Part shown: piece by piece, positions 9,244 through 17,898 of the stretch
Numbering within the stretch: the first letter of the stretch is position 1
Layout of the letters: each line of letters starts with the position of its first letter
Assembly: GCF_013214175.1 (NCBI RefSeq)
Contig: NZ_JABSPA010000003.1
Span: 310,001-374,000 of the forward strand
From: Colwellia sp.
GTDB lineage: Bacteria > Pseudomonadota > Gammaproteobacteria > Enterobacterales > Alteromonadaceae
Length of the DNA: 64,000 bases
Reading direction: 5' to 3'
Notes under the pieces: generated by a model
Told to the model about the DNA's origin: nothing
Database searches by the model: none
Seen by the model: only the letters and a program-made list of their open reading frames with translations
Made by a program: the position numbers and the translations under genes

Positions 9244-9722
9244 TGAGCATAGTGACTACTATAGTTAGTGCTGTACTTTCTTTTTGCATAGCGGCTTACG
9301 GTTGGGGATTCCTTAATAAACGGGCTAATAAGTCTGCAAAGCGCAGTGAAACATTTTCACTAATATCCATTGTTACTTCTATTTTAGATGATTTTGACTC
9401 AATGGCTGAAACTCAGTTTAAAGAGTATATCAATGATGCCGCTTTAGTTGGGCCAATACGGTTATCGAAACAAAGATACAATGCTCAAAAGCAACAGATG
9501 CATGAAGCCAAATTTCTTACCCGTTATGGAATTTTTAGAGCTAGGCTACTTCATTTAGAAGGTCGAAACGTAGTAATTCCAGCTGCAAACCTCCTAGAGT
9601 TAAAAAAAGCAATGACACTTACAGCTATTAACTCATCAATCAATTATCAAAAGGCTTTAATAGCAACACAGAAAATTCATCAGGAGTTATATTTAGCTTT
9701 TGAAAGAGAACATTGTGATTAG
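9243..9722 (+). CDS. Small membrane-anchored protein, third gene of the STAS/ATPase unit
   Basis: Not recognised. A 159-residue protein with one N-terminal hydrophobic segment (residues ~3-24, VTTIVSAVLSFCIAAYGWGF) followed by a basic stretch (NKRANKSAKRS), which predicts an N-out, cytoplasmic-C anchor. The rest is soluble and largely helical. Its ATG shares its first base with the stop of the DUF4325 gene, so the two are almost certainly co-translated. By position it is a candidate sensor, effector or membrane tether for the STAS/ATPase pair. Confidence 0.75.
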   Translation: MSIVTTIVSAVLSFCIAAYGWGFLNKRANKSAKRSETFSLISIVTSILDDFDSMAETQFKEYINDAALVGPIRLSKQRYNAQKQQMHEAKFLTRYGIFRARLLHLEGRNVVIPAANLLELKKAMTLTAINSSINYQKALIATQKIHQELYLAFEREHCD

Positions 9723-9754
9723 AATCATGGGTTCAGGGTAATCAAGTGAACTTA

Positions 9755-9779
9755 TCAGGCCAGCCATAATAACTTGGTG
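9755..9779 (+). repeat. RAYT-associated REP-like sequence, copy 1
   Basis: TCAGGCCAGCCATAATAACTTG matches the core CTGCCACCCATAATAACTTG found beside the RAYT gene, with two changes. Confidence 0.65.
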
Positions 9780-9797
9780 ATTTACATACTGCAATTT

Positions 9798-9820
9798 ATC
9801 AAGCCACCCATAATAACTTG
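9798..9820 (+). repeat. RAYT-associated REP-like sequence, copy 2
   Basis: AAGCCACCCATAATAACTTG, 43 bp after copy 1 and in the same orientation. Both lie in the convergent gap between the three-gene unit and the spermidine-synthase-like gene. Confidence 0.7.
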
Positions 9821-9985
9821 CTCTTATCACACAAGTGTTTTAAAAAGGACAGCAATAGGAATTGATGACACGTTATCGGAAAATCATTAAAAGTTTTCGC
9901 TCTGGCAGTTACAGATATGACGACTAACTTTGAAGCAGAACTTGTTAGCTTCAAAGCAAGCATTAAGGAAGAAAAATGGCCATCC

Positions 9986-10747
9986 TCATAAACCTTGTCT
10001 ATCACAGAGTAATTTGGCATAGCGTTCCATCGGAATGTTCATTTTTTCTTGCAACCATTTACCTTTAGTCATGAGTTCTTCTCTTTTTATCAAAGGGATG
10101 TCATTTTTGAATGCGAGTACGATCGTATTTCCACTTTCAACTTCAAAACTGAGTAGTCTGTTTTCAAATTCTAACTCGAGTAATTCATCTAACTCTTCTC
10201 GTGATTTAAGTGCCGTGTGCCAGATATTGAGCACGAGGACACCTTGCTTGTTGAGTGAATTTTTACAATCACGCAAGTAGGATGATTGTATTTGTTTCGG
10301 TTCCATGCCTTGTGAATTATATAGATCTGAAAAGATAATATCGCTTTTGATGTCAGTGTTTTTAATGTAGTTCACCGCATCGTCTATATGTATGACGAGG
10401 CGTTCCGTGTCGGGTAAGTAAAAATATTCTTTTGCGGTCTTCGCCACTGCTTCACGGTATTCAATCGCGTGTATATTCAACTCAGAGAAACTACTGAGCA
10501 GGTTCTTTGCCATTGAGCCTGCACCTAGCCCCATGATGGTGGCTGTTTTTAACCTAGGGATAAAAAACAAACCCGCCATCATGGACTGAGTGTAGCTGAG
10601 ATCTAATCCATGAATATTATTTAGTTTCATGGAACTTTGATAGATTTTCCCATCAAAGCTGAGGATCCGACTGGTCCTTGTTTGGTAAACATAAACTGGG
10701 CCGTGCTCATCTGCTGTTGATGATATACAGGTCCCTTTGATATCCAT
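9986..10747 (-). CDS. Spermidine-synthase-like methyltransferase-fold protein
   Basis: A 253-residue class I Rossmann-fold protein. The glycine-rich nucleotide motif IMGLGAGSMAKNLL (residues ~90-103) is followed by an acidic strand end IHAIEYREAVAKTAKEYF and then HIDDAVNYI and DIIFSDLY, which is the layout of spermidine synthases and their non-catalytic relatives. The aspartates expected for polyamine binding are only partly convincing, so the substrate is uncertain. The gene is flanked by REP-like sequences on both sides (9755/9798 and 10851) and is not in an operon. Confidence 0.75.
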   Translation of the reverse strand: MDIKGTCISSTADEHGPVYVYQTRTSRILSFDGKIYQSSMKLNNIHGLDLSYTQSMMAGLFFIPRLKTATIMGLGAGSMAKNLLSSFSELNIHAIEYREAVAKTAKEYFYLPDTERLVIHIDDAVNYIKNTDIKSDIIFSDLYNSQGMEPKQIQSSYLRDCKNSLNKQGVLVLNIWHTALKSREELDELLELEFENRLLSFEVESGNTIVLAFKNDIPLIKREELMTKGKWLQEKMNIPMERYAKLLCDRQGL

Positions 10748-10850
10748 AGTATTTTTAATACCTTCTAAATTCGTGTATATAACTGGCAGGACACTATAAC
10801 GGAAAAGAGGGCAAGCGGAAAATTGTTATGGTCAATTCATTAAGCAGAAA

Positions 10851-10876
10851 ACTTAATCTGCCACCCATAATAACTT
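10851..10876 (+). repeat. RAYT-associated REP-like sequence, copy 3
   Basis: ACTTAATCTGCCACCCATAA followed by TAACTT is identical over this stretch to the two copies in front of the RAYT gene. It lies between two leftward genes. Confidence 0.8.
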
Positions 10877-10997
10877 TTAAGCTTATTTCGAGTGGTATTT
10901 AGCATGTTTTATTACTATATTCATGACATTGATAGGCAGTTATCAGACAATCAAGTAGGCGTTTTTCTAGGTATTTGTCTAACTTCTGAGTAGCGGA

Positions 10998-11633
10998 TTA
11001 CTTGTTAGCCGCGTAATAAAAATCAAAGTATTTTCTATGATCTACGCCAGCTAAGTTAGAGCTGATTTTATTCGGGTGTTTATAGTCTTTCCAGTTAGCT
11101 ACATTGCGACCGACATTAAGTTTAGGGAAATCTATATTTCCCTCCTCTTCCATTTTTAAAAACTGTTTCATTTTCAGTAAACTACCTTGCTCACTTATAT
11201 CTATCGTCAATAAGTTATCTCTCCCTTCAAAATACGAATAAACCATTTGCTGATGACGCTCATAGCAATCGCTTAATTCATGATAGTTTAAAGGCAACTC
11301 GACAGAGAATGTATCATGAAAACTGCGTTTTAAAATGGGATTAAATCGCCCCGTTTTCGGTTCTAAATGAGGCGCCATCTTTTCAAGTAACATGGTAATC
11401 GAAGGGAGCCATTTATCCATGCCTCTTGTTAAGTAGATAAATTTAGCCTTGGGAAATAAACCATCTAACTGTTGATAATCGCTAAAACAGGGGGAATCAG
11501 ATATCGCATCCGCCACTTCAAACGTACGCTTGGTAAACGCGGTATGAGCTACAGCTAAGCCTAGTTCTAATAGTGCAACACTAATACTGGTAGTGCCCGT
11601 TCTAGGCAAGCCAATAATAAATATTTTAGACAT
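10998..11633 (-). CDS. Sulfotransferase family protein
   Basis: A 211-residue protein whose N-terminus FIIGLPRTGTTSISVALLEL is the PAPS 5'-phosphosulfate-binding loop of sulfotransferases. KAKFIYLTRGMDKWLPS near residue 85 matches the second (3'-phosphate) motif, with Arg in the LTR turn. It is shorter than most bacterial sulfotransferases and has no signal peptide, so it should be cytoplasmic. The acceptor cannot be deduced; no polysaccharide genes lie nearby. Confidence 0.8.
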   Translation of the reverse strand: MSKIFIIGLPRTGTTSISVALLELGLAVAHTAFTKRTFEVADAISDSPCFSDYQQLDGLFPKAKFIYLTRGMDKWLPSITMLLEKMAPHLEPKTGRFNPILKRSFHDTFSVELPLNYHELSDCYERHQQMVYSYFEGRDNLLTIDISEQGSLLKMKQFLKMEEEGNIDFPKLNVGRNVANWKDYKHPNKISSNLAGVDHRKYFDFYYAANK

Positions 11634-11762
11634 CTGATACTACTCGTATTTAAAAAGTCGCCATTATAATCGCATGTACTAAATAGGTAGAGCTAAATAT
11701 CAAAGAATAGGTAATACACAAGCATTATGCCGATAAGTTAAGCATAAAAGAGCTGTAAATCC

Positions 11763-11991
11763 CATCTCAGCAATTCAATCTCCAATTAGCAAAGGTAGAC
11801 CTCGACCCGAGACACGATGTCGAGGGTTGCCGTTGTTCAGGGAAGACTTATACCACGAGCTTAGCAGCAGGAGTCGTGGTGTACGCTAGTTGAAATTGAA
11901 AGTTGAATGTTTTGCTGAATGGGCGCTCTGGGGATTGAGAATGGGGCGGAGCGGTCATTCACCTTTTCGTGTGGTCGCCACCGCGACGCAA
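11763..11991. repeat. Mosaic repeat, right half
   Basis: From CATCTCAGCAATTCAATC to GTGGTCGCCACCGCGACG. It is closely similar to 12972-13200 over its length, including the inverted pair CCACGAGCTTAGCAGCAGGA / TCGTGG and the right end GTCGCCACCGCGAC. The left half of the element is missing. It fills the gap between the sulfotransferase and the coiled-coil gene. Confidence 0.85.
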
Positions 11992-12083
11992 AGTAATGTT
12001 AAACTTTTTGATAATATTTAAGTTCTTTAGTTTTATGCCGATACTGAGAAATAGTAAATAATATCATTAGGGATAGAACAGAA

Positions 12084-12503
12084 ATGGAATTACGTACAGA
12101 ACAACTGCAAGCTTCTATTGCGCCAGCATATCAGGAAAAAATATCAGCTTCAGAGCAGGCATCTATGAAGGTTTCCGCTGAAATAAATACATCCTCCTCA
12201 GAGCACTTAAAAACGGATCAAGTCACCATTTCAGAAGAAGGGCATGAAAAAAGTACTAATGATAAAAATCAAGCAGCAATGAGAAAATTATCAGGGCAAG
12301 AAGAAGTTAGTAATACTAATGGTAAAGAACAAAAGACGGTAGATGAAAAAATTGCTGAGTTGCAAGAAAAAATCGCCGAATTAATCGCAGAAATAGCTCA
12401 AGAGCGCAGAAGCGGTGATGAAGAAAGGACCAAGAGCATGGAAGCCGAATTAGCTATGTTAAATGCGCAGCTACTACAATTAATTGAGCAAAAAATGGGA
12501 TAG
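12084..12503 (+). CDS. Small coiled-coil protein
   Basis: Not confidently recognised. The 139-residue protein has a polar N-terminal half (with DQVTISEEGHEKS near residue 50) and a C-terminal heptad-like helix of about 50 residues (EKIAELQEKIAELIAEIAQE), which predicts a coiled coil. No signal peptide or membrane segment. FlxA-like proteins have comparable helices, but this is only a loose resemblance. The ATG follows AGGGATAGAACAGAA. It sits between two mosaic repeats and may be an isolated accessory gene. Confidence 0.55.
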   Translation: MELRTEQLQASIAPAYQEKISASEQASMKVSAEINTSSSEHLKTDQVTISEEGHEKSTNDKNQAAMRKLSGQEEVSNTNGKEQKTVDEKIAELQEKIAELIAEIAQERRSGDEERTKSMEAELAMLNAQLLQLIEQKMG

Positions 12504-12542
12504 ACTCTGTAACAAAATCTGTTACAGGCTCGGTTTAAATAT

Positions 12543-13225
12543 AATAAATGGGGTCAGAGTGAATTTAAATGATTTGTCGTGGTGGCGACGACACCCAAAA
12601 TAGAAGGGGACTAAACGCACTGCACCTAAGAGAAGCCCTTTGGAATCCCCCCGGCGTTGCTAACAAACGTATTCTTCAATTCACTCAAGTGTTATCGAGG
12701 CTATTTCAAGTAAAGGGGCTGAAGTCACATCATGACAACGTGCTCAGGAGAATATGCATCCTGCATTCTCTAATAAGTCACATCCATGTGACGTCTGTAT
12801 TGTCTAATAAGCAGCATCCATGCAGCGCCATGATGAACATACGTGAACACTTTCATTCATTTCAGCGTTTGTTCAAGCAGACTTGGTGCTTGTTGATACC
12901 GTGTCACTTGATCTCACCAAAAGTTATATTGCTCGTTTGATAAATGAGAATAACCAAGATCTCCTACTCTCATCTCAGCAATTCAATCACCAACTAGTAA
13001 AGGTAGACCTCGACCCGAGACACGACGTAGAGGGCTGCCGTTGTTCATGGAAGACGTATACCACGAGCTTAGCAGCAGGAATCGTGGTGTACGCTAGTTG
13101 AAATTGAAGTTGAATGTTCTGCTGAGTAGGGCGCCGCAGGAGTTCCAAGGGGAGGCGCGGCGGTACATCGCCCCTTTTCGTGTGGTCGTCACCGCGACGT
13201 CAAACAGGAAAGTTAACTCCAAGCT
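12543..13225. repeat. Most complete copy of the mosaic repeat
   Basis: Starts with AATAAATGGGGTCAGAGT (12543-12560), then the left end GTCGTGGTGGCGACGAC (12576-12592), a module with TGGAATCCC and CGGCGTTGCTAACAAACGTA, small palindromes CACATCCATGTG and GCATCCATGC (12779-12825), the CTCGACCCGAGACACGACG module, and the right end GTCGTCACCGCGACG (to ~13200) followed by CAGGAAAGTTAACTCC. The two ends are imperfect inverse complements about 625 bp apart. Reading frames inside are not conserved between copies, so I treat them as non-coding. The 13226-13400 stretch holds nothing else recognised. Confidence 0.8.
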
Positions 13226-13403
13226 AAAGTTAAATTCACTACTCGGAAATAAATAAAATATACTTTAATAAATATGTCTGAATTGGTCTATATGGAAGAC
13301 AAATTACTCGTATCAAACTACTCTTAACAGAACGTTATTGTTATGAGTTTGTAGCCGATTGCATCAAGCTGTTATACAAAATACCAGGCTTTAAGGAAGA
13401 TGA

Positions 13404-14165
13404 ATGGGATACATCAATTGTTTTGTTATTACTTTTGCTTTCTTTAGTCATGCACTCAGTGCTCAGCACATAACTATTGTTACTGAAAACTTGCCACCCT
13501 TTCAAATAGTGCAAAAAAACAAAGAAATTACAGGCCTAGCAACTGAGATAGTAAAGGAGATCTTTGCTAGAGCAAATATTAGCCACAGCATTGTAATCAG
13601 TGACTGGTCAATCGCCTACAAACATGCCGCAGAACTAAAGGATATATGCATTTATTCTGTGGTACGTCTACCATTTCGCGAGTCTCTATTTCAATGGGTG
13701 GGTCAAATTAGTAGCGCTAGCACTTCTTTTTATTCATTGCGTGAAAAAAACATTGTCTTACATAAATTTGATGATGCACTCCAGTATAGGGTTGCGGTAA
13801 ATGAAAACTATGCCTCACACTACTACTTGCTGAACAAAGGTTTTAAAAAAGACAAAAATTTATATGTATTGAAAAACTACAACGCCTTGCTAAAAATGCT
13901 TGAGGTAAGGAAAGGCAGCATTGACTTAGTTTTGCTTAATGACGAAATTCTGATCAACAAACTTGATTCGCCTAGTAAAATGAAAAAATACCGTAAGCAT
14001 TCTGTGATCCATGACTTTAGATTCGATTTTTTTCTGGCTTGCAGTTTAAAAACTTCGTCAGTTGTTGTTAAAAAACTGTCAACATCATTGCAAAAGATGA
14101 AAGCGGACAATAGTTTGAAAAAATTAACTCAGAAATGGCAGACACGTTTAGTCAGTGGTCAATGA
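13404..14165 (+). CDS. Periplasmic amino-acid-type solute-binding protein (SBP family 3)
   Basis: A 253-residue exported protein. The N-terminus is a signal peptide ending near SHALSAQ (residues ~14-20). The mature start ITIVTENLPPFQIV and the helix GLATEIVKEIFARANI follow the family-3 solute-binding pattern. The ligand-binding arginine region VVRLPFRESLFQWVG is present. No ABC permease or ATPase is nearby, so it is more likely a stand-alone sensor or scavenger protein, as is common in marine gammaproteobacteria. It converges on a receptor gene that has the same domain fold. Its stop overlaps a RAYT remnant. Confidence 0.8.
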   Translation: MGYINCFVITFAFFSHALSAQHITIVTENLPPFQIVQKNKEITGLATEIVKEIFARANISHSIVISDWSIAYKHAAELKDICIYSVVRLPFRESLFQWVGQISSASTSFYSLREKNIVLHKFDDALQYRVAVNENYASHYYLLNKGFKKDKNLYVLKNYNALLKMLEVRKGSIDLVLLNDEILINKLDSPSKMKKYRKHSVIHDFRFDFFLACSLKTSSVVVKKLSTSLQKMKADNSLKKLTQKWQTRLVSGQ

Positions 14166-14308
14166 ATAAATGGCAACAGATAAAATCAAAATTATTTGTC
14201 GCTGTGTTCGCCGTGCTTATCTTTGCGGTGATGTCTAACCATTACCATTTTGTGGTATATGTTGATGAGAGTGAGGCTAAAAATAAAAAGGGGGCTTATA
14301 GCAATTAG
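14162..14308 (+). pseudogene. Remnant of a RAYT transposase (48 codons)
   Basis: An ATG overlapping the preceding stop (ATGA) opens a 48-codon frame whose core VFAVLIFAVMSNHYHFVVYVD aligns with the HUH region of the intact RAYT (VFAIDICAHAVMHNHLHIVL...), with a two-residue gap. The HxH pair is kept (HYH). It stops at TAG after a short unrelated tail. Only ~30 codons are homologous, so this is a fragment and not a working enzyme; whether the small product is made is unknown. Confidence 0.6.
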
Positions 14309-14334
14309 CATCAATACAAATCCTGCTACTTTAT

Positions 14335-17300
14335 CTATTTTTTGTTTTTGTCTATGTATGTATCAATATCGATGGCATCGATCTGTTCTGGCTGTAAAAA
14401 CTTTTTTGCATATTCCAAATAAACACCAGACTCTAGAAATAATGTGAAAATATCAGGGTCAATATGTTGTTCTTTAACCATAACCATCATAATTTTTAGT
14501 GATTCGCTTAACGTTTTGGCATTTTTATAAGGTCGGTCTGATGCCGTTAATGCTTCAAAAATATCAGCCACAGCCATAATCCTCGCTGGTATTGACATCT
14601 GGTCTTTGGTTAATTTTTTCGGATAACCGGTACCGATTAAGGTTTCGTGGTGGCCTCCTGCGTACTCAGGCACCCTTTTTAACTCATCGGGTAGCGGCAG
14701 CTTATTTAGCATTTTAATGGTCACAATCATATGAGCATTAATTTTAAATCTTTCTTCCGCGGTTAAGGTACCCTTCTTAATCCGTAAATTATAAAGCTCA
14801 CCCAAGTTATATAAGTATTTAGGGATTTCCACTTTAAAACCTTGTTCTTCATATTCTTTAGTTCTATCGATTGTTCTTTTTATTAGATGCTGTTTCTTGT
14901 CACTTAATAGTGTTTCTTGATGCGGGGCCTGTTTAATGTCCGGGTACCTCACCCTTTCATCATTTGATAGACCTAATGAATCATCAAAATACCTGAGCCA
15001 TGGCCGAGCGCCGATACGTTCTAACTGTGCGATATCGTCGTCATGCATAAACTCGCCACCGATATTACACTTGGCTATAAATGCAAACTGTTCAAACAAT
15101 TCATCCTGTTGTGTTTGTAACTGTTGGTTAACTAGCGTTTGATCCTGACCCTGGATAATTTTTTGATAGGCGGTTATTTGTAAATCCCGATGTATAATTT
15201 CAAATCGAGCTCTTATCTCATGTATTCTGTTATAGATCGTTTCTAATTTTACCGCTTTATCGACCACATATTCAGGAGTTGTCACTTTTCCGCAGTCGTG
15301 TAACCAGGCGGCTATTTCTAACTCTCGTTGTTCTTCTTTAGTTTTTAAATCAAAATCTTTAAAGGCATAATTTTGTGATTTTTTTGCGGCTTCGGTGAGC
15401 ATCAAAGTTAATATCGGCACCCGATGGCAATGGTTTCCGGTATAGACAGACTTTTCATCAATCGCTTCTGCAATCAATTGCATAAAGGCGTTTAGCAGTG
15501 CATCTTGCTCCCTTTGGTGATCGTTCATCTTATTGGACATTTTTAACATCGAAACACTTAACAGGTTAAGCTCTTCAATTGAGGTGTCTATTTGCTGTAC
15601 CTGATCATAATCTCGATTCTTAATGATATTACTTTGATTTTCTAAGGCTAGAATTGGTTTGACGATTAGGGTTGAAACATACCAAACTATCGGCAGCAAC
15701 AATAAAAGCAAGATGACGCTGGTAATGAAAGATTCCTGTATCTCGACCATATAAGGCGCCATTGCATCGTTCTCTTTGGTCATTACCGCTAAGAAATTAC
15801 CAGTGTCCATGATGGCTGTAAATAGAAAGTAATCAGTGCCATCTATTACTATAGTGCTTACGGTATTCAAATCTTGTTTGGCAATCGTTAATATCTCAAC
15901 ACTAGGTATTACATTGGAATGACTAAGATACAAATTGTGCTCACCTTGTGGAAACCATTTATTTTCCAGGAAATCGACTTCTCTGGTCGTTAGGCTAGCG
16001 TAGGCTTGGTCCAAGATTTCAATTAATATTTTTTGCTTACTAATATAGTGTAATCCGGCCATAGAATTATCAGAAATATTTTGATTAGTTAACGCTGTTG
16101 CTTGTAAATTAGTTAGCTGATGGTTGCTTGAAATATGCTGATAGACCTTGTCTAGTTCAATGTTAGCTGCAACCTCGCCAGCGGCAACCATTTCGAGGGC
16201 GGCGGTCGGGGTGCTCGTCTCGATGATTTTTATTGCTGGATAATTTCTTTTGATATAGTCATGAGAATAAAAATACCCTATCGCGTTGGAGACACTTTGA
16301 TTATTCTTTTCAATCTCTGCCAATGTGCTATAAAGTGAATCTTTTCTTACGATTAATTTCGGCGTGATTTTGAGATAAAAATCGTTAGAAAAATAGTTAT
16401 CCTCAGTGCGGTACTTTTTTGACAAAATCGCGGGTAACACATCGATGGTGCCATTGTCGTATAATGTCACCAACTCCGACCAGGAGTAACCGTTGATAAA
16501 GCGTATGTTCATCTCTGATTTTTGTGCCAGCAATCTGATTAAATCAACCGAATAGCCTTTGGGAACACCACTGATGGCGTAATCAAAAGGTGCCCAGTCT
16601 AGTTCGTTGCCAATGACGATACTTTCTAAGCGATCTAAATATGCTCTTTGCTTTTTTGTTAAGGCAATCTTGCTTTCAACCAGCACAGGATCTTTATTCT
16701 CATTGAGTTTAGATATTAACTCTTTATCCTGATTGAAAATAAATGAGCTTATGTTGCTACCTAGTCTTTGATCTTTTAAGTTGTCAGAAATAGTCGATAT
16801 TGCATAGTCTAAAGAGAGTACCGAGCCAGTATTCTTGACTTCCTTGACATAAGATATTCCTTGGGTAGATAAGTTTGCAAAGGCAAAGGGCGGTGTTTTC
16901 ATCACCTTTTTATGCTTTAGTGCTGTGATGTACCAGTTTCTTACTCGAGGATCAAAGTTGGTCTTTATTTCAGCGGTTTTGATGATATTTAGGTTTTCAT
17001 CTAAAAAATATTGATATTTGGTAATATCGCTACCTTGTCTATAGGTTCTTTCTTCGAGAAATTTGGCGTTTGGTGCCGGGTCTAAATCCGTTAAGGTTCG
17101 ATGAATTTTTAAATTAATTAGCAGATAAAAATTACCATATTTGTCGCCCATATCTATTGCGTATAAGTCTTTATTGGCTTCTAACAGATCGATATAACTT
17201 TCTAAGTAAAGATGCTTGTTACCAAGTTCAGGCAAAAGATCAATATTGGCGGCATGGCTCAGTGGAATTAAAATACTTTCATTTATTTGATCAAAAGACA

Positions 17301-17484
17301 AACTTCTCTCAGCGATTTTTTTTGCGTATAGAGAGAAGCTTTCTTGGGTCGCTTTTAACGCGAGTTTTTTTGCTGAGAAATATTTTTCAATGGCGATGAC
17401 CGAGGTAAAAATCGTAATGATCATAAAGAACAATAAAAGTATGGTTGGTCTAATTTTTATTAAAAAATTTGGTATCGCCATCAT
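14335..17484 (-). CDS. Membrane receptor with SBP domain and HD-GYP phosphodiesterase domain
   Basis: A 1,049-residue sensor. Order: a TM segment (residues ~11-31), an extracytoplasmic Cache-like part (~35-270), a family-3 solute-binding domain (~285-510, LDWAPFDYAISGVPKGYSVD), a further periplasmic stretch, a second TM (~590-612), a HAMP-like linker (KPILALENQSNIIKNRDYD), and a C-terminal HD-GYP domain. The HD-GYP motif is seen as HDCGK (near residue 730) and HHETLIGTGYP (near 945), followed by IPARIMAVADIFEALTASDR. These residues are those expected for cyclic-di-GMP hydrolysis. Its ligand is likely a small amino acid-like molecule; the SBP gene next door has the same fold. Confidence 0.88.
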   Translation of the reverse strand: MMAIPNFLIKIRPTILLLFFMIITIFTSVIAIEKYFSAKKLALKATQESFSLYAKKIAERSLSFDQINESILIPLSHAANIDLLPELGNKHLYLESYIDLLEANKDLYAIDMGDKYGNFYLLINLKIHRTLTDLDPAPNAKFLEERTYRQGSDITKYQYFLDENLNIIKTAEIKTNFDPRVRNWYITALKHKKVMKTPPFAFANLSTQGISYVKEVKNTGSVLSLDYAISTISDNLKDQRLGSNISSFIFNQDKELISKLNENKDPVLVESKIALTKKQRAYLDRLESIVIGNELDWAPFDYAISGVPKGYSVDLIRLLAQKSEMNIRFINGYSWSELVTLYDNGTIDVLPAILSKKYRTEDNYFSNDFYLKITPKLIVRKDSLYSTLAEIEKNNQSVSNAIGYFYSHDYIKRNYPAIKIIETSTPTAALEMVAAGEVAANIELDKVYQHISSNHQLTNLQATALTNQNISDNSMAGLHYISKQKILIEILDQAYASLTTREVDFLENKWFPQGEHNLYLSHSNVIPSVEILTIAKQDLNTVSTIVIDGTDYFLFTAIMDTGNFLAVMTKENDAMAPYMVEIQESFITSVILLLLLLPIVWYVSTLIVKPILALENQSNIIKNRDYDQVQQIDTSIEELNLLSVSMLKMSNKMNDHQREQDALLNAFMQLIAEAIDEKSVYTGNHCHRVPILTLMLTEAAKKSQNYAFKDFDLKTKEEQRELEIAAWLHDCGKVTTPEYVVDKAVKLETIYNRIHEIRARFEIIHRDLQITAYQKIIQGQDQTLVNQQLQTQQDELFEQFAFIAKCNIGGEFMHDDDIAQLERIGARPWLRYFDDSLGLSNDERVRYPDIKQAPHQETLLSDKKQHLIKRTIDRTKEYEEQGFKVEIPKYLYNLGELYNLRIKKGTLTAEERFKINAHMIVTIKMLNKLPLPDELKRVPEYAGGHHETLIGTGYPKKLTKDQMSIPARIMAVADIFEALTASDRPYKNAKTLSESLKIMMVMVKEQHIDPDIFTLFLESGVYLEYAKKFLQPEQIDAIDIDTYIDKNKK

Positions 17485-17710
17485 AGTATATTGTTCTTAT
17501 TATATGTTTATTCTTAATACTATAGACATAGATGGATACCTAACTCAACATGGATAGTGTTTTTTTTAGCCTACGTAATACTGATTTGGTTTAATGGAAT
17601 AGGACACTTTGATAAAGGATAATAATCAAGGAGTCAGACCCTGAGCTATCCCCACAAATCACCTTAATAAATCACCTTAATAAATAAAAATAACCATGAC
17701 ACTCACAACA

Positions 17711-17898
17711 AACTTAATCTGCCACCCATAATAACTTGTACATATTTCCATCAATAAACTAGGCTTAATTTACTTTCATTAAGTCTGGTGATTATTATGC
17801 CTACAAACTTAATCTGCCACCCATAATAACTTGTACATATTTTCATCAATAAACTAGGCTTAATTTACTTTCATTAAGTCTGGTGATTATTATGCCTA
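17711..17898 (+). repeat. 95-bp direct duplication carrying two REP copies in front of the RAYT
   Basis: 17711-17803 and 17806-17898 are identical except for one base (TTTCC / TTTTC). Each copy begins AACTTAATCTGCCACCCATA (REP core) and ends with the translation start region GGTGATTATTATGCCTA. The first ATG (17797) reads a 9-codon peptide MPTNLICHP and stops inside the second REP; the second ATG (17892) opens the transposase. The 200 bp before this (17485-17710) hold a doubled AATCACCTTAATAA and AAGGAGTCAGACCCTGAGC but no gene. Confidence 0.9.

Noticed and set aside
9799..10020. Minus-strand frame at the 3' end of the spermidine-synthase-like gene
   Set aside because: Overlaps the true gene in another frame and runs through a REP copy.
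12569..12940. Open frame starting MICRGGDDTQ, similar to another at 32213-32431
   Set aside because: Both read the left end of the mosaic repeat; other copies (19950, 26098) break the frame quickly and there is no ribosome site, so it is not a conserved gene.
12883..13101. Open frame over the CTCGACCCGAGAC module
   Set aside because: Lies wholly within the repeat and is not kept in the 11763-11991 copy.
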